Assembly: GCF_029962835.1 (NCBI RefSeq)
Contig: NC_080574.1
Location: forward strand, 25,022,001 to 25,086,000
DNA: 64,000 bases
Direction: 5' to 3'
Origin: Magnolia sinica
Taxonomy: Eukaryota > Streptophyta > Magnoliopsida > Magnoliales > Magnoliaceae
Of the stretch, positions 1-11,519 are shown piece by piece; position 1 is the first letter of the stretch; every line of letters begins with the position of its first letter. Position numbers and translations under genes: made by a program. Below the pieces are notes generated by a model. That model was not told where the DNA came from. It saw nothing but the letters and a program-made list of their open reading frames with translations, and ran no database searches.

Positions 1-181
1 TGAGTCACCACCATTTTAAAAACATATTGAACCAGCGCAGGAGAGCATCCCTTCTCAAACTTCAACCACCGATGATAGGGAAACCGAATTTGGTGAGGCC
101 GGTGAAACACCGAGGTTGACTGGGACGGTGATTAGTTACTTACCGGTTGTTGAGTAGCGAGATTAGCCAAGCAACGTCCCC

Positions 182-602
182 GAGTTCTATGGGGGTATGT
201 GTTGTATACACGCCGTCCATTTATTTAGAGAGACTATTTTAAGGCTTAAGCAAAAAAAAATGATGCAGATCCAAAGCTCATGTTATACTAATCGGTGTTT
301 AATTCCCTGATGTTTTCTAGTATGGGTCTACCTGGTCTTTATTTGAAATTCAATATGTTCATAGGTAAACACAAACATTAACTAAGGAAAAACACAAATA
401 TCAACGTGATCCGGAACTTGTGGGACCCCAAGAAATTTCTACTAATCGGTGTTTAATTCCCTGATGTTTTCTAGTATGGGTCTATTTGGTCTTTGAATCT
501 GTATCTTTTTTTTTGCTTCGTGTCTTAAAATAATCTCTCAAAATGGATGGAGGATAGGGATACAACACATACATTAGGCGGCGGTGGAGCCCATAGAACT
601 TG
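182..602. mobile_element. Inverted-repeat (TIR) element, copy 1
   Basis: The two ends are inverted copies of each other: the left end reads agttctatgggggtatgtg and the right end is its approximate reverse complement, finishing in the 'ggatggaggatagggatacaacacatacatt' type of terminus followed by agcccatagaactt. Between them are the family's usual internal phrases ('aatgatgcagatccaaagctca'). A direct repeat of ggtgaggccggtgaaacacc lies on both sides (about 93-112 and 664-683). No coding capacity. This is the most frequent repeat in the window; the superfamily cannot be named from this copy. Confidence 0.6.
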
Positions 603-763
603 GTGACGTCACTTTGATAGTGAAATTGGTTGACGTTGTTAGTAGCTATTCCGCGTTCGGTTGGTGAGGCCGGTGAAACACCAAGTCCGTGAGCCTTTCA
701 TTAGTCTAGCCTACGTGTGATGCCGGTCGAGCTGGAAGCGGCTTCGGTGGATACTTGACTATG

Positions 764-1176
764 CCTCCCCATGATGTATGTGTTGAATATCATCTTCCAT
801 ACGTTTCGAGAGCTCATTTTACTGCACGGTCTCAAAAATTAAGTATATTCATGTCTAATGCGGACAATACCACACGAAGCAGTGGTAATTGACCATTAAA
901 AATTTACTAGAGGCCACAAAAATTTTAGATCAAGCTGATATTTGTACGGTTCCTTCAACCAGGTCTTTGTGACCTTATCAGTAGGTTGGATGATAAATAA
1001 ACATTCTGGTGGTCTCCAAGAATTTTTTAATGGTGGGTATTCAATCAGCAATATTTCCTCTTGTGTGTTCCAATTGAAATTTGGCTTTGTTTGAATTTGG
1101 GATGGTTCCCTAAAATTTGTTGAAAATTTGGATGGACGGCCTGGATGTAAGGAATATGTATCAAGGTTAGCCCCAC
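764..1176. mobile_element. TIR element, copy 2
   Basis: Begins with the family end 'ccatgatgtatgtgttgaata' and ends with 'tggatggacggcctggatgtaaggaatatgtatcaagg', its inverted counterpart. Internal phrases on the way ('gaccttatcagtaggttggatgataaataaacattctgg', 'ttccaattgaaatttgg') match the other copies. The open frames here (896-1216 minus, 1128-1373 plus) are chance frames over the repeat. Confidence 0.6.
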
Positions 1177-1304
1177 AATTAGGGATTCTGTGGATCCGCG
1201 TATACACCGAAGCCACGCCCTCGAGTCGTGTTAATCGGGCGCGGTTTTGGGTGTATCGGGGCGCGGTGTGGTTGGATCCCCGGATCGACCAAGTTCCATG
1301 GATC

Positions 1305-1818
1305 TATCACTGTGACGTATGTCCTTTATATCCGTGCAATCCATCCATTTTGATAGCTCATTACGGGGCATGATCTCTGTTTTATTTATTATTATTATTT
1401 TTTATTTGGCTAGCTTGTTAGCATACTCCACTGTCAGTTGACACTTCACTGTTAGCCACCCCCACGAGGGATCGATATCAGTACTTCGGGTGTTGAAACG
1501 ATTATCTTTCACTCGGTCTACCACTTGAGCTATGGCCAAAAATGAAGCAAATCCAAATCTTAGGTCAGGTATACCGCAGGAAACATCTGTGATTGAATCC
1601 CCACCATTAAAACTTCATTAAGGGACATCCCGCTGGATGAAGAGACCACACAAATATCAGCTCCAAAACTCTTGTGGCGATGACAAGTTTTTAATAGTCA
1701 ATTACCACTGTTTCCTGTATTATAGTCCACTTGAGATTTGGATCATGTCCTAAAATGAGTTTTAGAAATGGATGGACGGTGTGGATGTGAGGCACATACA
1801 TCATAGTTGGCCCTATGA
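1305..1818. mobile_element. TIR element, copy 3, interrupted by a SINE
   Basis: Left end 'gtgacgtatgtcctttatatccgtgcaatccatcc', right end 'tggatggacggtgtggatgtgaggcacatacatcatagttgg'. The internal phrase 'gggcatgatct...aaaatgaagcaaatccaaatct', continuous in other copies, is here split by about 160 bp of SINE sequence (about 1381-1538). The SINE is therefore younger than this copy. Confidence 0.6.
1381..1538 (-). mobile_element. SINE (tRNA-derived), copy 1
   Basis: On the minus strand the sequence opens with tagctcaagtggtagaccga, which fits a tRNA-type RNA polymerase III A box, and carries a B-box-like 'gatatcgatccctcg' downstream, then 'gggggtggctaaca', and ends in an A-rich tail (aataataataaataaa). 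Two further copies lie at about 17747 (plus) and 20493 (minus) with the same order of parts. Tail and boundaries are approximate. Confidence 0.7.
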
Positions 1819-2084
1819 TTAGGGATCCAACTCGCAAGGATGGCTTTAGGGATCCACAAAGACGTGTCCATTTTACCCGACCTTGAACCAGAAAATGAGG
1901 CAGATCTATGCTTAAGTGTACCCTTTATTATTATTACTATTTTTTAATAACCCACACACCACAATAGGTACTCAAAAGAGTCAAAGCCACCACGGTATGT
2001 ATTCCAATCCAGGCCCATTGAAAATCCAGGCCCATTGAAAAAAACTACTACTTGTGTCTTCCTTTCATCCTGGCCTATTTTACC

Positions 2085-2290
2085 TAATGAACGGGTTGGA
2101 TGGCATATAAACATTTCAGTAGACCCTAAGAAGGTTTCAACCGTCAGTGTCATTATCACGGTTGCTTCCTATCGTGTGGTCTACATAAGCATCAGATTTA
2201 CCTCATCTTTTGAGATCATGCCTTACAATGATCTAAAAATAAATAAAAATAAAATGAATGGACAGCATGACTAAAACACACATCACACTG
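2085..2290. mobile_element. TIR element, right-half fragment (copy 4)
   Basis: Only the right half of the family is recognisable: 'cgggttggatggcatataaacat', 'aaggtttcaaccgtcagtgtcatta', 'gtgtggtctac' and a final 'aatgaatggacagcatgactaaaacacacatcac'. The left end is missing. The two small plus-strand open frames here follow repeat sequence. Confidence 0.5.
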
Positions 2291-2319
2291 GCCCTAGGCA
2301 GCCCATTGCCTGGACTGAC

Positions 2320-2665
2320 TAATGTAGCACTGTTATTTATGTGTTTTATCTGTGCTATTCATTTAATTTTTCAACTCATTTTATGTCATGAGCCAAAAAA
2401 TAATGCAGATGCAAATCTCACCATGGAAAATAGTAGTGATTGGACACCCACTACTGCTTAAGGGCGTAAAAGTTTTAGATTAAGTTGATACCTATAATTT
2501 TCCTTCAACCATTCACATGTGACCTAATCAACAGGTGAGATGACAGATAAATATTACAGTAGATTCTATGAATTTTTCAATCACCACCATTTTTTGTAGT
2601 GTTGTACACTCGTGCTTTGGATCTACTCCATTTTCTTAACTCATGTTTTAGAACGTGCTGCAAAA
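2320..2665. mobile_element. TIR element, fragment (copy 5)
   Basis: Family phrases in order: 'ttatttatgtgttttatctgtgctattcattt', 'cattttatgtcatgagccaaaaaataatgcagatgcaaatctc', 'gatacctataattttccttcaacc'. The right terminus is degenerate ('catgttttagaacgtgctgc'). Copies 4 and 5 abut, so this stretch is a chain of insertions or tandem copies. Confidence 0.5.
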
Positions 2666-2765
2666 GTGAACCTCAGGCGAGCATAAAGCAAATATATCAT
2701 AGTGCGGCCGATGTAGCTTTTCCAGCTTTACATGGTACCGATGTGCCATGCTGAATAAACTCTGT

Positions 2766-3190
2766 TGGTCCCCATGAAGTATGTATCCTCCATGTCATCC
2801 ATTCAAATTTTCCACTCATTTTAGATCATGACCCTAAAATTGAAGTGGACTACATCATAGGAAACAGTGGGAATTGGCATGATCCAATAATCAAAGTGGA
2901 CCATACCATGGGAAATAGTAGAAATTAAACACCTATGGTTGAAAACTTCTTAGGAGATACGAATGTTCTTAGATAAAGTTGATGTTTGTGTTTTCTCTTC
3001 ATCCATGCCCATACGACCTTATGTTCAGGCTAGATAACAAATAAAAACCATGGTAGATACTAACTCTTTCCTATGGACCGGTTCACCTGATCTTTATATA
3101 TATTTTAATTTTAAAATCATGCCCTAAAAAGAACTGATAAAAGGGATGGTTTGGTCGATAGGAAGGAGACACATACATTACAATGGACTG
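2766..3190. mobile_element. TIR element, copy 6
   Basis: Left end 'gaagtatgtatcctccatgtcatccattc', internal 'gatcatgaccctaaaattgaagtgg' and 'ggctagataacaaataaaaaccatgg', right end 'ggaaggagacacatacattacaatgg'. A small internal repeat is present: 'gtggactacatcataggaaacagtgggaatt' is followed 60 bp later by a second version of the same phrase. Confidence 0.5.
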
Positions 3191-3639
3191 AATTACTCGG
3201 TAAGCAATCTGTGTCGTGGACATCTATGACAACGACAGGTGGCCGATCAAAGTATAGTCCTCGTAAAATCAATACCATTTTTTGTCTTAATCATGATTAT
3301 TTTGAGCCATGAATCAATTTAATTTCTCAATGTTCACATCATCCAGGCGAGTCACACATGATTAACGGGTCTGGTGAAAGATAAACACCATGGCGTCACA
3401 CGCACAAACCTTTGGGTGGCATCCCATCCCCTTTTTTCCTGTGGTGTAATCTCCCTGAGATGTGGATTTTATTTCTTTTTTATTATTTTTGACTCAAGGG
3501 CTAGCACCGAAAAGCGCACCCGATGGACGGAGTGGATTTCATACGTGCAACTTGGTGGGGCCCAAAGAGATTGGGTGTGGTGTAGACTGGTCCGGACGGA
3601 TACGATACGGAGGAGCCGAGAGAACGTTAGGTGAGAAAT

Positions 3640-3840
3640 TTACCACTGTAGACGATACCTTTTATCCAACGGTTTTTATGAAGGAATACAAACTTAAGTT
3701 ACCAACTTAGACAAGCACGTGCGGATATCGAATTTGAGGACAAAAATACCCCTCCTTTTCACTTTCACTGCGAAGACGAGCGCTGACGCTCCTCCAACTG
3801 ACGGTTGTGCGAGCGGCTTAAAAGAGATCTAGCAGTCGAC
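3640..3840 (+). repeat. Repeat fragment shared (inverted) with 18300-18440 and with 57960
   Basis: The stretch 'aggtgagaaatttaccactgtagac...acggtttttatgaaggaatacaaacttaagttaccaactt' is found again, reverse complemented, at about 18320-18440. Immediately after, 'gcgaagacgagcgctgacgctcctc' and 'gttgtgcgagcggcttaaaagagatc' recur at about 57968-58038 with the same spacing. The shared pieces mark a dispersed repeat whose ends I cannot fix. Positions 3191-3640 and 3840-3985 hold no gene I can support. Confidence 0.5.
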
Positions 3841-3984
3841 CCCGACAGCGTCACATGTCATTGAATCGGGGTCGACCGGGTTAGTGGCACAATGACTCGG
3901 GGTCAACTGGGTCAGCGGGATGTGACTTTTTTTTTTTTTTTGGGGTTAACTTATTAGTACATGCCCATGTTCATACACGCACTC

Positions 3985-4215
3985 CAAAATGAGTTACTCG
4001 ATGTGCCATATATGAATTTGAGACAGGAAAATCTATTCTATCCAAATATCCTAATTATTTCGTAAAATTCTATTAGGTTAATAGTCTAAAACCCATTTTA
4101 TTTATACTTTTGTTTTTTATTATAAGTTTTAGTTTAATTATAGCTCTTCATCCCCTGAGCTTTAGAAGTTGTGTTCAACATGAAAAGTACTAGAAAATTT
4201 GAAAAATAAAGTAGT
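3985..4215 (+). mobile_element. LTR fragment, related to the LTR at 49 kb
   Basis: 'tattataagttttagtttaattatagctcttcatcccctgagctttagaagttgtgttcaacatgaaaagt' is nearly the same as 49255-49330, and the preceding 'gagttactcgatgtgccatatatgaattt' corresponds to 49122-49150. At 49 kb this is followed by a TATA-like element, which is missing here, so this is a truncated LTR. Confidence 0.5.
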
Positions 4216-4379
4216 AAAAGGTAAGATTGAGACTTAGGGAATGAGTTTTGAAAGCTTGAGAAGATAATGAGGTGATGATTTGAAAGTGAAAATGGTAAAA
4301 AGGAGTAGAAATAGGGTAAAAATGAAGTAGAAATAGTCCTAGGTAAGAATGCAGTAGCTATGCATAGTATATTTATGGG

Positions 4380-4537
4380 GCTTTGAATTTAATTATTAAA
4401 TCAATTTTAATATATTTAATTAGGTATGTATATAATGTTTGACATAATGCTCATAATAATCCCATTAAAATATATATTTTACCTCAAAATGATGAAATTT
4501 CAAGTCTTAGATATGCCACAAGCACATGATCACATCC
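4380..4537. repeat. Dispersed repeat shared with 29570-29730
   Basis: 'aatttaattattaaatcaattttaatatattta...tgacataatgctcataataatcccattaaaatatatat...ccacaagcacatgatcac' matches 29575-29725 phrase by phrase. In this copy the 21-bp minisatellite starts at once after it; in the 29-kb copy no minisatellite follows. The small plus-strand frame across this border is a product of the repeat. Confidence 0.5.
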
Positions 4538-5060
4538 GAGGCAACATAGAAATTGAGCGAGGCAACTTAGAAATTGAGCAAGGGAAGCTAGGAATTGAGC
4601 GAGGGAAGCTAGAAATTGAGCGAAGGAACCTATAAATTCAGCGAGGCAACCTATAAATTGAGCGAGGGAACCTAAAAATTCAGCGAGACAACCTAAATAC
4701 TGAGTGAGGGGACCTAGAAATTGATTGAGGGATCCTAAAAATTGAGTGAGGCAACTTAGGAATTGAGCGACGCAATGTAGGAATTGAGCGAGGCAACCTA
4801 CAAATTGAGCGAGGGAACCTAGGAATTAAGCGAAGGAACGTAGAAATTCAGCGAGGCAACCTACGAATTGAGCAAGGCAACCTAAAAAATGAGCAAGGGA
4901 ACTTAGGAATTAAGCGAGGGAACGTAGAAATTCAGCGAGGCAACCTACAAATTGAGCGAGGAACCTAAAAATTGAGCGAGGGAATCTAGAAATTGAGCAA
5001 GGCAACCTAAGAATTGAGCGAGGGAACCTAAGAATTGAGAGAAGAAACTTGAGTTGGTGC
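4538..5060. repeat. 21-bp minisatellite, block A
   Basis: Tandem units of about 21 bp with consensus gaattgagcgaggcaacct plus ag, about 24 copies. Positions that vary most are the gag(c/g)(c/g)aa and the aac/aag; the core ttgagcga is almost constant. Because 21 is a multiple of three, long stop-free frames appear on the minus strand; they translate to a repeating seven-residue motif and are not evidence for a gene. Confidence 0.95.
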
Positions 5061-6989
5061 GGACAACCACCGGGAAGATTGTCACGCCCTAAACCCGGAA
5101 ATCGGATTCGCAGGAACCCCGATCGCCGAATCCGGTGCCGACAGCCTCCGTAGTACCCCATTCTCTGTTCCTAGCGTCCATACGCCAGATTCCGATCCTG
5201 GGATCCTACAAGGAGGATTTTTTTGTGTACATTTAACTCGTAATAAGCATAACCACAAGATTACCCAATTCACAAAGGCAACATCATTATCACATACCCA
5301 CTAATATAATCATTTGAGTACAATGCTGAAAGGGAAATACATATATCGAAATCAAAGCTCCAGAAGACAACTACATGCTCCAAGCTCAACGCTGCTGCAA
5401 CCTAATGCCACCTGCACACATCTATCGTGCATAAGCTTATAAAAAGCTTAGAGGGTGGTGAAAGTGTGTGTATAAGGTAAGTGCCAAATTTTTAATACAA
5501 TGCTAACATCATATAATACCAGAATTACTGGTAATCCATAAATCGCACAATCTCAGAATAAGCAGAAATACTGACAAGATCATAAGTCATACGATAGCAG
5601 AGAAAGCGGAAATACGGACAAGCCCTCAATCATACAATATCAGAATAATGAGAAAACATGCTATTAGGCCCATAAATATTATCAGCCTTATCCAGGCTAT
5701 GCGATGCAAAATAAACCAATATCATATACTGACGAAGCAATGTAGATCAACTATATAAATGAGGAGTCAAAGAGAGCCAAATATCAGATACCGAGGGTAC
5801 AATGCAATATGTAAATCCTGCTAAGTCCGTCTAGGCTATAAAAATGTAGAAACATAGTAACTTGAAATGCTAAGTACTGCGGATGCAATATAATATACGG
5901 TGTGAATGTAATGACCATGCTGGAGTGTGAAGTCGAGATGATAGTACGTGATATCGCAGACTACGGGGTCCACCACAAAGGACTTCTATCCAAACCAGTC
6001 CTATACCTAAATTTGGATAGTCAGACTCAATGTGGTAAACTTCTAATCTCAGGTTAGTCGCGCGCCCAACCGAAATCTTGGTCATGCAAAGGTACACGTA
6101 ACAAATAGTTACGCACCACCAGCCCGAGTGGATAGTGAAGGAATGAATGAATGAATATGCAATTCCTGCTCAATAAATCCACATATCAGTACGGTTACTC
6201 TCTGAAAAATCACCGGGGTCTATTACACTACAAACCAGATTGCCGCCCCATCGCGCGCAACCAGGTGAGTGGAAGAGACCTCACTATCCGCCTGCCAATA
6301 TTGGGCCCGACTTGTCGATAGCGGACCCATTCCTCGAGCTGGTTAGACTCAGCCTAGCATTGTCCCCTCCTCTCCGGTAGGTAAGGCCATACCCCCTTCC
6401 AACCGACCACGACACAATGGGAGACGCGGCCTAAGGGTATATAGCCCTCATGCGCTCATGCATCCACTTAGTTTAGACGTTGGAGCAACCTCTAGAACCA
6501 AGAGGGTTTAAGGACTTTCACCCATGGATATCTATAGCACCCCATGTAGAACAGATTTCCGGTGTCCCATTTGGCCATCTACGAAATACCTGTGGAGACT
6601 ACGACCCTGATGTCGGTAGGGCGTATAGTAACCACAACACATAATGCAAGATGCACGAGTCATACAATCCAGTCATGCATCAATCCTGCATATGCCGTCT
6701 AATCATGTGAGACAAATCTCCGCCTATCAGGAAGTCTCATAACAACATGCCCAAGTCATATGCAATGGTCAACCACATCTCATAACAAACATGCAGATGA
6801 TGCGTATGGGCATGTATCGTGATGTTATGCTGGCACATACTCATGAATCGGTATCAACAATCGGCATCGACAATCGACCTCGACAATGTAGACATTTAAC
6901 CAACATTACCCCCAAGGAATGACCCCCATAAAGCCCAATATATAGTGGACCCATGACCTCACACGAGGGCCAAATATACAACACTATGG

Positions 6990-7235
6990 TCCTCATTCAA
7001 GAGTTAATATACATCATGATGGGCCTTTCACATGGGCCTAACATACATCACAAAGGGCTCCATCGCCTGGCCCTCAAATGCATCACAATGGGCCTTATCA
7101 CATAGGCCTCATATACATCACGTTGGGCCTTAAACACGAGCTGAATACACATCACAAGGACCTTAAATACGGGCCGTATATACATCACATTGGGCCTCAA
7201 ATACTGGTCGCATATACATCTCATTGGGCCTCGAC
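6990..7235. repeat. Array of 34-39-bp units around 'gggcctcatatacatcac'
   Basis: Degenerate tandem units, each with gggcct(c/t)a followed by a(t/c)acatcac; about seven copies. Counterpart in the large element: 61126-61450. Overlapping open frames on both strands here are repeat-derived. Confidence 0.75.
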
Positions 7236-7830
7236 AATCGGAATCGGCCTCTACAATCAGAATTGGTATCGACAATCGGAATCGGAATCGGCCTCGATAA
7301 TTGACCTTGACAATCGGAATCGGAATCGGCCTCAACAATCGGCCTCGACGATCGATCGATAATCAGAATCGACAAATCAGTCACGTCAATCAGAATTAGC
7401 AATTGGTCACGACAATCAGAATTGATCGATAATCAGAATCGACAAATCAGTCACATCAATCGGTATCGGCAATTGGTCATGATAATCGGAATCAATCGAT
7501 AATCAGAATCAGCAAATCGGTCATGTTAATCGGTATCGGCAATCGGTCATAACAATCAGAATTAATCGAAAATCAGAATCGACAAATCGGTCATGTCAAT
7601 CGGTAGCGGCAATCGAAATCAATCGATAATCAGAATCAGCAAATCGGTATCGGCAATCGGTCATGACAATCGGAATCAATCGATAATCAGAATCGGCAAA
7701 TTGGTCATGACAATCAGAATCAATCAATGATCAGAATTAGCAAATCGGTCATGTCCATCGGAATCGGCAATCGGTCACAACAATAGTAATCAATTGATAA
7801 TTAGAATCGGTAAATCGGTTACGATATGGG
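7236..7830. repeat. Array built from 'aatcggaatcgg / cgacaatcgg'
   Basis: Short 6-12-bp motifs (aatcgg, gacaatcaga, atcgataatcag) build a higher-order repeat of roughly 60-95 bp: 'atcaatcgataatcagaatc...caaatcggtcatg' returns about seven times between 7410 and 7800. The same kind of array lies at 60575-61125 in the opposite orientation. Confidence 0.8.
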
Positions 7831-7904
7831 CCTACGAAGGCCTAAGGGAAGGTCACAATGATGTGACATCTAACCATCATTGTCCATCAATGTGGACATC
7901 TAAC

Positions 7905-8350
7905 CAACATTGCTCCCAAGGAGTAGCCACATAAGGGATTCATACGCAAGTTGGCCACACATACATCACATCGACCTCGCCCATGGGCCTCAAATACATC
8001 ACAATGAGGCCACAACCCATGAACCTCGAATACACAATAGGTGGGCCCTACACATGGGTCTCGTATGCATCAAAAGGGCCACACATGGGTCTTATACGCA
8101 TCAAATGGGTCACGCGTCATGGGCCTAATACACATCATAATGGGCCTCATGTACATCAAGTCGGGCCTCATCATATGGGCCTCATATATGCCAAGTGGGC
8201 CGCATCAATAGGCCACACTAATGGGCCTTATACACATCAAGTGTGCTGCATCAATGGGCCGCACTAATGGGCCTCATAGATGGGGTACAAATACATCAAG
8301 GTGGGCCTGACGGATGGGTTCAAAATACATTCAGGTGGGCCACACAGATG
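7905..8350. repeat. Array of 34-40-bp units around 'gggcct..ta.acatca'
   Basis: About eleven degenerate units of the type catgggcctcatatacatca. Counterpart at 60140-60430 in the large element. The plus-strand frames over it come from the repeat. Confidence 0.75.
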
Positions 8351-9065
8351 GGAGCTTGGTTTCCATCTAAAATCATTTCAATAGTTGCAGGGGCAACATG
8401 TGTATAACTGTACTTATCATTTTATAGGGTACACGGCCCACCAATGACTATCAGCATTGTCTAAACATTATCCAAGTAAATCAGCACCATCCGAACACTA
8501 GACAATACCATCCAAATATTGTTCAACACCGTCCCAAACATTGTCCAGCACCGTCCAGATTATAATGGACGGTGTGGATGAAACAATACATCATGGTGTG
8601 GTCCATGCCGTGGACAGATGGACAGCATGGATATAAGACACATGCATCAAGGCGGCCCATGTCCACCATCCAAATAGGTCCCGTGCCGTCCAGCACTATC
8701 TGGACGGTGTGGATTAAATCCACGCATCACGTGCACCCCATAGATGGGTCTCACATGGGGTCCAACACATACATATATGTATACCCTATAAAATAATATT
8801 ATATTATTATTTTATATACTGTAAGGTGGGTGGAAGGTGTAATACACAACACATTGTATGCATGGATGAAACGCATACATCTAGTGGGCCCCAGCTCCAC
8901 ACGTGCAGCACGTGTGGAGTGGGTCCCACACGGACGGTGTGGATGCATGACACATACCTCGTGCAGACCCAAAGAATCTGCAGGCGCTGCAACAGCAGCT
9001 AAATAGCTGGTATACGGTACTTCAATCAACCTGCTTCACAGCAGGTGGGTCCACCATAAGATGGA

Positions 9066-9530
9066 TGGAACGAGGGAAGCTAGAAATTGAGGGATGCAAC
9101 CTAGAAATTCAACGAGGCAACATAAGAATTGAGCGAGGCAACCTAAGAGTTGAGCGAGGCAACGTAGGAATTCAGCAAGGCAACCTAAGAATCAAGAGAG
9201 GGAACCTAAAAATTAAGCGAGGGAACCTAGAAATTCAGTGAGGTAACCTATAAATTGAGCGAGGCAACCTAGGAATTGAGCGAGGCAATATAGAAATTGA
9301 GCGAGAGAAGATAGAAATTGAGCGAGGGACTTTAAAATTCAGTGAGACAACTTATGATTTGAGCGAGGCAACCTAGGAATTGAATGAGGGAAGCTAGAAA
9401 TTGAGCGAGGCAACCTAGAAATTCAGCGAGGCAACCTAGGAATTGAACGAGATAACCTACAAATTGAGCGAGGGAAGCTAGTAATTGAGCGAGGCAACCT
9501 ACAAATTAAACGAGGCAACCTACGAATCGT
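9066..9530. repeat. 21-bp minisatellite, block B
   Basis: About 22 units of the same 21-bp repeat as block A, with the same orientation (ttgagcgagg on the plus strand). It directly joins the truncated LTR on the left and, at about 9531, a piece of LTR terminus on the right (tcgtaagccccgtatcctag). Confidence 0.95.
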
Positions 9531-10540
9531 AAGCCCCGTATCCTAGACCGTACCGTTCTATAGGCTTCCGCGGTCTTCCCGGTCGAAGTTCGGCAACCTT
9601 CGACCCTTAATCGATATTTGCGTGCGACCCTGATTCTCATGCCGTCAACCCGAGTCGACTCAACCCAGTACTTGTACCTTAGCGACCGCGTCGTCGCCGC
9701 GGTTCCGATGCCGCGACTTGCGCGCCGAGGCGATACCCTGGTTGGGAGATGTGGGCCAGCGTTCGGTGCGAGGAAAATGCCGCACGTGCGAATTTTGAGG
9801 GAATCTCTACAAGGTGTCACATCAATCAATCAATCCATCAATCTCATCATGTCAAGTACACATCACCTTTCACCTTTTCCTAAGCAAGCCCCAAAGTCAA
9901 AAAGTTCTTACACAAGCCTTACCTCTCTTACAACTTTTACCAAAAAAGTCAAAAAGAGCTTCTTATACCCATCACCACCACATCCATCACTCCATCACCC
10001 ATCACTCCCTCTCTCTCTCTCTCCCTTTACAAGTCTCTCTCATTTTCAAACTCTCCCATAAGCAAGAAAAATCCCATACGTATGAGCCTCTCCCATTCTT
10101 CCCAAGCTTCAAGTGTGGCCCACCTTTCCATCCCTAGATCTCCCATCCTAGCCATTCATTTCTCATCTTCCTCCATCAAAGAGAAGCACAAGGAGCTAAG
10201 GAAGCCAAGAGAGCAAGAAGATCAAGCGGTGAGTGTTTTGATAGGGTAGTTTTTGATGTTTTTAAGATGGGACAAGTGAGGCCAACCGATCAATGGTTTG
10301 GATCTCACTTTGGACCCTAAGATGTGGCCGATGGCCCACTTGGATCATCATGATCATTCCATGATGGGGCCATTCTCCATGGACCCCATTATGATGTTTA
10401 TTTCCTTGCATGCTTAGGGTCATCTGGACCGTCTATTTTAATGGAGAAGGGATCTCCACCGTTGGATTTTGATTTCATGGACCCACATGTAATGGGACCC
10501 ACTTGATGTATGAGTAGCTCCTGAATCAGATGGGACCCAC

Positions 10541-10795
10541 CGTCCAGCTATTGGACGGTGAGGATACAACATATACATTGAGGTGGGGTCCACGTAGATG
10601 GCCCACCAGCTCACGACCGAGCTGATGTTGTGCTTCGCCCTCATCCAGCGAGATGGCTTGGAGGTGCAGGAGCACGGCTGCGTCCCTGCTGCTGTTGAGG
10701 TGCAGTCCACAGAGGTGCTGGATCTGGACCTGCTACACGTGGATGGTGACGATGTAACTCACATCAAGGTGGGCCATGCGATCATCAGGTGGGGT
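10541..10795 (+). other. GC-rich exon-like segment, duplicated at 13241-13495
   Basis: A 255-bp segment differs between the two copies at only one position that I can see (gcgatc versus gcggtc). It is much more GC-rich and less repetitive than its surroundings and is open on the plus strand (10598-10921; residues such as LIQRDGLEVQEHG) and also largely open on the minus strand. It has no counterpart at the corresponding place of the 55587-63135 element. A captured gene fragment is possible, but I recognise no family and the frame is uncertain. Confidence 0.35.
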
Positions 10796-10967
10796 CTTAA
10801 CAGCAGCAAGGGAGGCCCCCGGATGGGCAGTGGCATGGATAAAATACATAAATCATGGTGGTCCACATCTGCAGACGGTGGTAAAACACTCACATCCAGT
10901 GGCCCCACGTCCAGCAGATGATGGGCGGTGTGGATTTCACACGTACAACATAGTGGGTCCCACAATA

Positions 10968-10994
10968 GGAGAGAGAGAGAGAGAGAGAGAGAGG
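10968..10994. repeat. (GA)n microsatellite
   Basis: Uninterrupted gagaga tract, also present at the same place in the second block (13672-13697). Confidence 0.9.
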
Positions 10995-11519
10995 GACTCC
11001 GCCACTATGGGCCTCTCATAAGATCATAACACATACATCAAGATGAGTCCCACCATATATGGGCCCTTAAATCACAAAACAAATAAATAATAAAAAGAGA
11101 AAACGTGGGTCCAAGATCACCCACCTTTGATCTCTTCTTCATTCTTCCGCTAATGCAGGCTAGAGCTCAAATGGGTAGACTTCAACGGTTGAGATCGGAC
11201 TTGGATGGTGGAGATGGAAGGTAGGAAGGTGGGCCACACTAGTTTCTCTCCCATGGAAGCCATGGACGGTTGCTTGGAGAGAATGAGGGAGAGAGAGATG
11301 AGAGAGAGAGATTGAAAGAGAGAGATGGGTGAGTGATGTGGTGGGTGTACTTTGTGTAAGAGAGAGTTTGACTTTGGGGGTTGCTTGGGGATGGGGTTGT
11401 ACTTTGACATGAGAGGTGATGTATAATTGATTGATGAGATTGATGGGATTTGATGTGATGTTCTCTAGGATTTTGCAACAGCGCGGTGTTTTTCCTCGAA
11501 CTGAACGCGGGCCCACATC

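Larger units (their letters stand above)
5080..9065 (-). mobile_element. Truncated copy of the giant LTR-like element (relative of 55587-63135)
   Basis: The plus strand opens with TGTCACGCCCTAAACCCGG, which is the reverse complement of the right end of the 55587-63135 element. The similarity continues in order through 'ggtgccgacagcctccgtagtacccca', 'cataagcttataaaaagcttagagggtggtgaaagtgtgtg', 'gaatgaatgaatgaat', 'tgtggagactacgaccctgatgtcgg', the cgattccgattgtcgagg-type array and the gggcctcatatacatca array, and ends near the counterpart of 59640. The remaining 4 kb of the full element is absent; the 21-bp minisatellite starts there. By comparison with the other LTRs, sense is the minus strand. 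No coding sequence. Confidence 0.8.
9531..11519. mobile_element. Block 1 of inverted LTR ends (arms 9531-10210 and about 11130-11519)
   Basis: The left arm matches the left end of the 55587-63135 element: 'cgtatcctagaccgtaccgttctataggc...gaggcgataccctggttgggagatgtgggcc...gaaaatgccgc', then the TC-rich 'acttttaccaaaaaa', 'ccatcactccatcaccc'. The right arm is the same region reversed: read on the minus strand it begins agatgtgggcccgcgttcag and continues with the caatctcatcaatcaattatacatcacctc and TC-rich parts. So two LTR ends face outwards with about 900 bp between them. A (GA)n tract is at 10970-10993. The small frames on both strands are not genes. Confidence 0.7.

Noticed and set aside
9506..10137. 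Overlapping frames of 107-147 residues in the GC-rich LTR end
   Set aside because: High GC content lowers the stop frequency; the frames are not kept in the homologous parts at 55.6-56.0 kb.
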